DNA of 64,000 nt, taken from contig CAVNZM010000003.1 in assembly GCA_963693365.1 (NCBI GenBank), forward strand, positions 8,432,001 to 8,496,000. The letters run 5' to 3'. This document shows, in pieces, positions 51,815 to 64,000 of the stretch (position 1 is the first letter of the stretch; every line of letters begins with the position of its first letter). The translations under genes were made by a program, and so were the position numbers. Origin of the DNA: Amoebidium appalachense (Eukaryota; Ichthyosporea). The notes beneath the pieces were generated by a model. It did no database searches. It was given only the letters and a program-made list of their open reading frames with translations, and was not told where the DNA came from.

Positions 51815-53020
51815 TCAGTACATCTCATGCTCATACTGGTCAAACTCTTCCTGGTCAAGATCAATGAGGGGAATTTCTTCAGTTTGTTTATGTTTGGGTT
51901 CAGGTTTGCGGTCATACACGACCGACTCACGATCAGACGCAGATTCGTCATCTGTCATATCATCGAGTACCTGATTTGCCCGTCGTTTGAGCCGCTTGGG
52001 GTTGAATGCTTCATCTGAGTCCCAATCGCATTGATCATGGACGCGTTTGGCGGGTGAGGCAGGTGAAGAGACAGACTCATTACCACCTGTGTATGCCTTC
52101 AAGTTCTTCTCCCGTCGCAGAATCTTCCTTCGGATGCTTTTTATGGTGTTTTGGGCTGCACACACAGCCTGAGCAGCAATGGCCAGGCCCTCCGCCATTT
52201 CATCTTCAGCCGCCTTTGCCTCTTTGACACGCTCTCGAGCATTCTGGAGCTCCCCCCTCACAATAGTTAGCTGTGCATCGAGGTCCATCGTATGGTCATG
52301 CAACGAAGTCTCAGGTGTTTTGGTGTGCTTGGGCCTGGGCTTAGCGGCAGGGGTGGTCTTGGCAGGAGTGGTCTTGGTGGTAGGGGTGGTCTTGGCAGGA
52401 GTGGTCTTGGTGGTAGGGGTGGTCTTGGCAGGAGTGGTCTTGGTGGTAGGGGTGGTCTTGGCAGGAGTGGTCTTGGCGGCAGGGGTGGGGGCAGTCACAG
52501 GGGCGGTCTTTGCGACAGGGGTGGGGGCAGTCACAGGGGTGGTCTTTGCGGCAGGGGTGGGGGCAGTCACAGGGGCGGTCTTTGCGACAGGGGTGGGGGC
52601 AGTCACAGGGGCGGTCTTTGCGACAGGGGTGGGGGCAGTCACAGTGGTGGTGTTGGCGGCAGGGGTGGGGTCAGCAGTCACAGTGGTGGTGTTGGCGGCA
52701 ATGGTAGTCTTGCGAGGGCCACTGAAAATGTAGCTTTCATAGGCCACCTGGCCATCCCGACGGGGTGCTGCAGCCCGTTGCAGGCTGGCAAGCTCGGCCT
52801 GCAGGGTCTTGATCTGCTCTTCGGCTGCCCTCAGTCGTGCCTCTACATCAGAGGGCTGGGGTTGGGGGGGTCGGGGGGTACGCGCAGCATTCTCATTGGT
52901 CACTTGACTGCGGAGGCTGATGAGGTCGGTGTGCAGGGCCGTTAAGCGAGACGAATGGTCCGTGTACAGAAAATCAAAGCGCTTCTGCAGCTGTTGAAGC
53001 TCCTCTTTCAAAGAATCCAT
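51815..53020 (-). CDS. Coiled-coil protein with a long Thr/Pro/Ala repeat
   Basis: 401 residues from ATG 53020. Layout: N-terminal coiled coil (MDSLKEELQQLQKRFDFLYT, EARLRAAEEQIKTLQAELAS, to about 85); a repeat region of about 120 residues, first TAPTPVAKTAPV-type units and then KTTPTTKTTPA units; a second coiled coil (TIVRGELQNARERVKEAKAA); a basic patch (SIRRKILRREKNLKAY) and bipartite NLS-like PKRLKRR; and an acidic C-terminus (LIDLDQEEFDQYEHEMY). Intact despite the repeats. The Thr/Pro spacer resembles a stiff, possibly glycosylated stalk, but without a signal peptide a nuclear/cytosolic scaffold is likelier. No family recognised. Confidence 0.75.
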   Translation of the reverse strand: MDSLKEELQQLQKRFDFLYTDHSSRLTALHTDLISLRSQVTNENAARTPRPPQPQPSDVEARLRAAEEQIKTLQAELASLQRAAAPRRDGQVAYESYIFSGPRKTTIAANTTTVTADPTPAANTTTVTAPTPVAKTAPVTAPTPVAKTAPVTAPTPAAKTTPVTAPTPVAKTAPVTAPTPAAKTTPAKTTPTTKTTPAKTTPTTKTTPAKTTPTTKTTPAKTTPAAKPRPKHTKTPETSLHDHTMDLDAQLTIVRGELQNARERVKEAKAAEDEMAEGLAIAAQAVCAAQNTIKSIRRKILRREKNLKAYTGGNESVSSPASPAKRVHDQCDWDSDEAFNPKRLKRRANQVLDDMTDDESASDRESVVYDRKPEPKHKQTEEIPLIDLDQEEFDQYEHEMY

Positions 53021-53115
53021 GTTTCGTGTGAGTGTTTGAAAAACAGGTTTGTTGTGTGTCGCCTTTTACTATTGAGTGTCAGTGTTGAAATGAGTGAATG
53101 TGACCGTGTGTGCTG

Positions 53116-53127
53116 CTTTTATATGCC
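53116..53127 (-). promoter_or_regulatory. TATA box of the 53020 gene
   Basis: On the minus strand GGCATATAAAAG, about 95 bp before ATG 53020. Confidence 0.55.
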
Positions 53128-53314
53128 ACGGTACAAAGCAGCTTACAGCAATGGTGCCAAGGCTCAATGGGATAGATCTCTCCAATCAACGGTCATTGTC
53201 ACTCAAACGGCCTTGATGGTTGGCAAAGTATCACGTCTAAGCTTGATGAAAACAAACCCGTGGCTGCTAACCATTGGCCGGGTATAGATCTAACCAAAAA
53301 AGGAAGGCACAACA

Positions 53315-54110
53315 AATTGGTGCCTGCACACGGAGCATGCCTATAGGCTGTTTAGACACCACACGTGTAGGGCGCTGCCTCTTGGCACCAACCAGAAGAG
53401 GGTAGAAATTGGTGCCTGCACACGGAGCATGCCTATAGGCTGTTTAGACACCACACGTGTAGGGCGCTGCCTCTTGGCACCAACCAGAAGAGGGTAGAAA
53501 TTGGTGCCTGCACACGGAGCATGCCTATAGGCTGTTTAGACACCACACGTGTAGGGCGCTGCCTCTTGGCACCAACCAGAAGAGGGTAGAAATTGGTGCC
53601 TGCACACGGAGCATGCCTATAGGCTGTTTAGACACCACACGTGTAGGGCGCTGCCTCTTGGCACCAACCAGAAGAGGGTAGAAATTGGTGCCTGCACACG
53701 GAGCATGCCTATAGGCTGTTTAGACACCACACGTGTAGGGCGCTGCCTCTTGGCACCAACCAGAAGAGGGTAGAAATTGGTGCCTGCACACGGAGCATGC
53801 CTATAGGCTGTTTAGACACCACACGTGTAGGGCGCTGCCTCTTGGCACCAACCAGAAGAGGGTAGAAATTGGTGCCTGCACACGGAGCATGCCTATAGGC
53901 TGTTTAGACACCACACGTGTAGGGCGCTGCCTCTTGGCACCAACCAGAAGAGGGTAGAAATTGGTGCCTGCACACGGAGCATGCCTATAGGCTGTTTAGA
54001 CACCACACGTGTAGGGCGCTGCCTCTTGGCACCAACCAGAAGAGGGTAGAAATTGGTGCCTGCACACGGAGCATGCCTATAGGCTGTTTAGACACCACAC
54101 GTGTTGTGGC
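53315..54110. repeat. 92-bp tandem array next to the right TIR
   Basis: Eight full copies at exact 92-bp spacing (53315, 53407, 53499, 53591, 53683, 53775, 53867, 53959) and a partial ninth (54051) that ends within 15 bp of the TIR. Units are virtually identical, start AATTGGTGCCTGCACACGGA, and contain a GCATGCCTATAGGC near-palindrome. Inverted relatives at 48080-48232. Confidence 0.97.
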
Positions 54111-54122
54111 TTCTGCCTTTAT

Positions 54123-54772
54123 CACCCACACACCCACACGTGCCAACATACACTATCCTCCCCGTGAGTGGCATGCCAGTCCCCCCAGCCCCCCAGCCCC
54201 CCAGCCCCCCCTGCCCCCCTGCCCCCCTGCCCCCCTGCCCCCCTGCCCCCCTGCTCCCCTGCCACATGCACACCCACACACTGGGTGGCCCCCCTGCCCC
54301 CCTGCCTGCCGGAACCAGGCCCCCCAGTGGTGGCATTCCAACACGTGCATGCTAGAAGATCGTGCTACATGAACAAATGGTCTTAACTCAGCCATACATG
54401 GGGGATAGATAGTATCACACAACCATGGTTCCCCCACTCTCCCCAGCCTCCTGTGCACGTGTGCCTCCCCCGACCCCCTGCCTCCCCTGCACGTGTGCCC
54501 CCCCTCCTGCCGGAACCACGGCCCCCAGTGGTGGCAGCCAGTGCCTTACATGCTAATCTATTCTATGGCCACATGGCCAGATGGCCAGATTGTTTTGACT
54601 TCAGGTGGATCCCCCCCCCTGCTCACAGACTGAATTTGATCTGGCCATCTGGCCATCTGGGTATAAACCGTTTTCTGTTCTAATATTGGAGAACTGTCGA
54701 TAGTGATAGAAAATGTCATTGGAAGAACAATCGGGAAATCCCGCGGTGTGACAACCAATCAGAATGAAGCAA
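54123..54772 (-). repeat. Right terminal inverted repeat
   Basis: Reverse complement of the left TIR (17786-18419), including the TGGCCAGA stem blocks (54572-54590 and 54641-54662) and the GCCCCCCT array. The outer end is GAATGAAGCAA at 54772. The 92-bp array abuts its inner end; no palindrome follows its outer end. Confidence 0.95.
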
Positions 54773-54880
54773 GTTCTAAATCCAACAGCCAATCATACTT
54801 TGCTTTGTAATTCGAATTTTTCCTATTTGTAAGCTGTCATGACTGTTGATCACCACCGATAAGTCAGCACTGCACCCATA

Positions 54881-55630
54881 TCGTACCCCCCATTTCCGGG
54901 GTTTTTTTTTATCTCGTGGGTTTACACACTTTTTATTGCGTGGACATTGCCATAATGCAATCGCTTGCATCCAACCCGATCGCATTTCGATCGAAGCGCC
55001 CCGACCCTTGCACCAGCCGCATATTCGCGCGACCCGGCATCCGATTTGGCTGCGGTGCGGCTGCCCAAGCGGCTACATTTTGCCAGACCCAAGTATTCTT
55101 TTTTAGGCTTTTGCTGGATCATGTGGATATTTAATCGGCTACATGTAAGCAATATTCTTGATGGAGCATAGGCAAAAGTGTTATTTACAGCCGGAGGATA
55201 ACGAATTCCTGTATGCGTGTCGCAACTCCGGCTTCGTGCAGAAGTCATATGCAAGGGTGTTGTCTAATCACGCTACTGGTCTTTCTCTAGCTGATGGTAT
55301 TATTGATCAATTACCACGCTTTTACTGTACACGTGCTATACAGTGGAGATCTAATAAGTATAAGGTGGCATCATTTGCATGCCCAAACAACACACACACA
55401 CACCAGTTTAACCGGTCATGTATCGCCAAATGTAGTTTGATAGACCACATAATACCGCAACACACACACGTCACATTCACAACAGACACCCAGAAAGATA
55501 GCCTACCTGTAAATTACAACATCCTTGATTTTATACTAAACACGCGTAACTACGACCTGTTTATTAGATGTATTGATTGGCTTGAGAAACACATCACTAC
55601 AAAATTATAGCGCACGCGCACACACACACA

Positions 55631-55681
<51 letters not shown>

Positions 55682-55713
55682 CCAGCTGATACCGAGTGTC
55701 CCGAGGGGAGCCC

Positions 55714-55765
<52 letters not shown>

Positions 55766-56368
55766 GGGGAACCCCAACTAATTGATTTCTCCTTGTAGTC
55801 TTTATGGTGTCTCGTAGAGAAAGTAAACCCTGATATATAGTCACCACCCGACATCTATGTACGTGATCATGATATACCGCTGAGGGGATATTCCGAGCAA
55901 AACCCCCCCCCCCATACCTGAGACTGGTTCTCTTTGCCTCGAGTAAACAGCGTAAACCCCAATCACGCTACCGCCAATGAAAATCGCGTTAAGAGTCAGC
56001 CCCCGCTTCTGGGATTGATATATCGGAAGATTATGACCACGAGGAGGCGTATGCACCTGGGCGTGTCTTCAAGAAAGCAGCCTTGTCATCTGATTAAAGC
56101 AAAAATAAAGCCTTGCACATGTATTGCTTTTGCAGTATACATACACATGCAGATTTGGCTTTACGGTACAAACTGCTCTTTCTGTAATCGGACCGGGTCT
56201 GGCAAAAAACAGCCTTGCGCAGCCGCACCGCAGCCAAATCGGATGCCCGGTCGCGCGAATATGGGGCCGGGGCAAGGGTCGGGGCGCTTCGATCGAAATG
56301 TGATTGGGTTGGATGCAAGCGATTGCATTATTCACGAGATAAAAAACCCCCGGAAATGGGGGGTACGA
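54881..56368. mobile_element. 1.5-kb inverted-repeat element beside the Ena/VASP gene
   Basis: Inverted repeats 54881-55091 and 56194-56368 share TCGTACCCCCCATTTCCGGG, CGATCGAAGCGCCCCGACCC and GATTTGGCTGCGGTGCGGCT at about 85-90 percent. No transposase frame is evident, so it is non-autonomous or decayed. Removing the retroelement inside leaves about 0.8 kb. A target-site duplication was not identified. Confidence 0.75.
55277..55960 (+). mobile_element. 5'-truncated non-LTR-like retroelement, copy B
   Basis: 684 bp flanked by the perfect 11-bp duplication AATCACGCTAC (55266-55276 and 55961-55971). Nearly identical to the 3' 640 bp of copy A, including the C-terminal codons (stop at 55610), CA tract, poly-A run (about 45 here) and 3' tail ending GTAAACCCC. 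One codon (Gly in YYGTRA of copy A) is lost. It sits inside the 1.5-kb inverted-repeat element, so it inserted after that element. Confidence 0.88.
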
Positions 56369-56472
56369 CATGCGTCCGCAGTCGAGCTTTTTTTTTCAAA
56401 GCGGAAGGGGACTGAGAGAAGAAAAAGCGAAAAGAAAAGGCGTGAAACGGTTTTGTTTTTACCTTAACCAAA

Positions 56473-63885
<7,413 letters not shown>

Positions 63886-64000
63886 GTGTGTGCAATTTTG
63901 TTTATGTTCATGGTGGAAGGAAAAAATAAGCAGACACTGTATTAGATGTGATGATTGCATACACACATCCACACACAAACACACACGTACACAACAGGCA

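Noticed and set aside
53315-54110. CRISPR-like appearance of regularly spaced repeats
   Set aside because: Units are contiguous and identical with no unique spacers, no cas genes are present, and the context is eukaryotic.

Overview
The window reads as chromosomal DNA of a unicellular eukaryote, most likely an opisthokont and plausibly a holozoan protist such as an ichthyosporean. The evidence is spliceosomal genes with GT-AG introns, an Ena/VASP-type EVH1 gene, and long poly-G/poly-C, (CA)n and C(n)A(n) tracts in introns. The species itself cannot be named from sequence alone. Host genes fill both flanks. On the left are two exons of an unrecognised minus-strand gene (2725-3523), a seven-exon mitochondrial ribosomal protein uL4 gene (5902-13224, every splice phase closing on a 253-residue protein) and a minus-strand secretory J-domain protein (15732-17020). 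On the right is an Ena/VASP-like gene that starts with a 5-nt coding exon at 56473 and runs off the window.

The centre, about 17786-54772 (37 kb), is a single large element bounded by terminal inverted repeats of about 634 and 650 bp. A near-perfect GC-rich palindrome of about 365 bp abuts its left end. Inside is a virus-like, gene-dense, largely intronless set: a DUF5906-type SF3 primase-helicase and a second, gap-interrupted helicase paralogue; a KilA/Bro-like DNA-binding protein; three relatives of a PD-(D/E)XK nuclease-like family in different states of decay; two C2H2 zinc-finger proteins; a possible thiol protease; coiled-coil/proline-rich and low-complexity proteins; small membrane proteins; a secreted Cys-rich protein; and several large unknown proteins. 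Many of these start 35-60 bp after a shared GGTATAAAAG box, and intergenic regions carry clusters of CCAAT motifs. The element also holds a multi-exon KDM4-like JmjC histone demethylase whose introns look exactly like the host's. I found no DNA polymerase, integrase/transposase, capsid protein or packaging ATPase that I could recognise, so its replication and mobility type remain open.

The element is rich in tandem repeats: a 1.1-kb array carrying TTAGGG in each unit, a 92-bp array beside the right TIR, 50-bp units in inverted orientation around one gene, and a dense GAGTA/TACTC cluster. Smaller mobile elements lie outside it: two 5'-truncated copies of one non-LTR-like retroelement, each with a perfect target-site duplication (14255-15219 and 55277-55960), and a 1.5-kb inverted-repeat element (54881-56368) that one of them has entered, immediately upstream of the Ena/VASP gene.

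Several element genes are broken by single-base shifts in C or G runs or by one in-frame stop. Some of this may be assembly error in homopolymers; some (the truncated nuclease and the fused gene scar at 33770-33877) is clearly real decay. A 500-N gap interrupts the second helicase.
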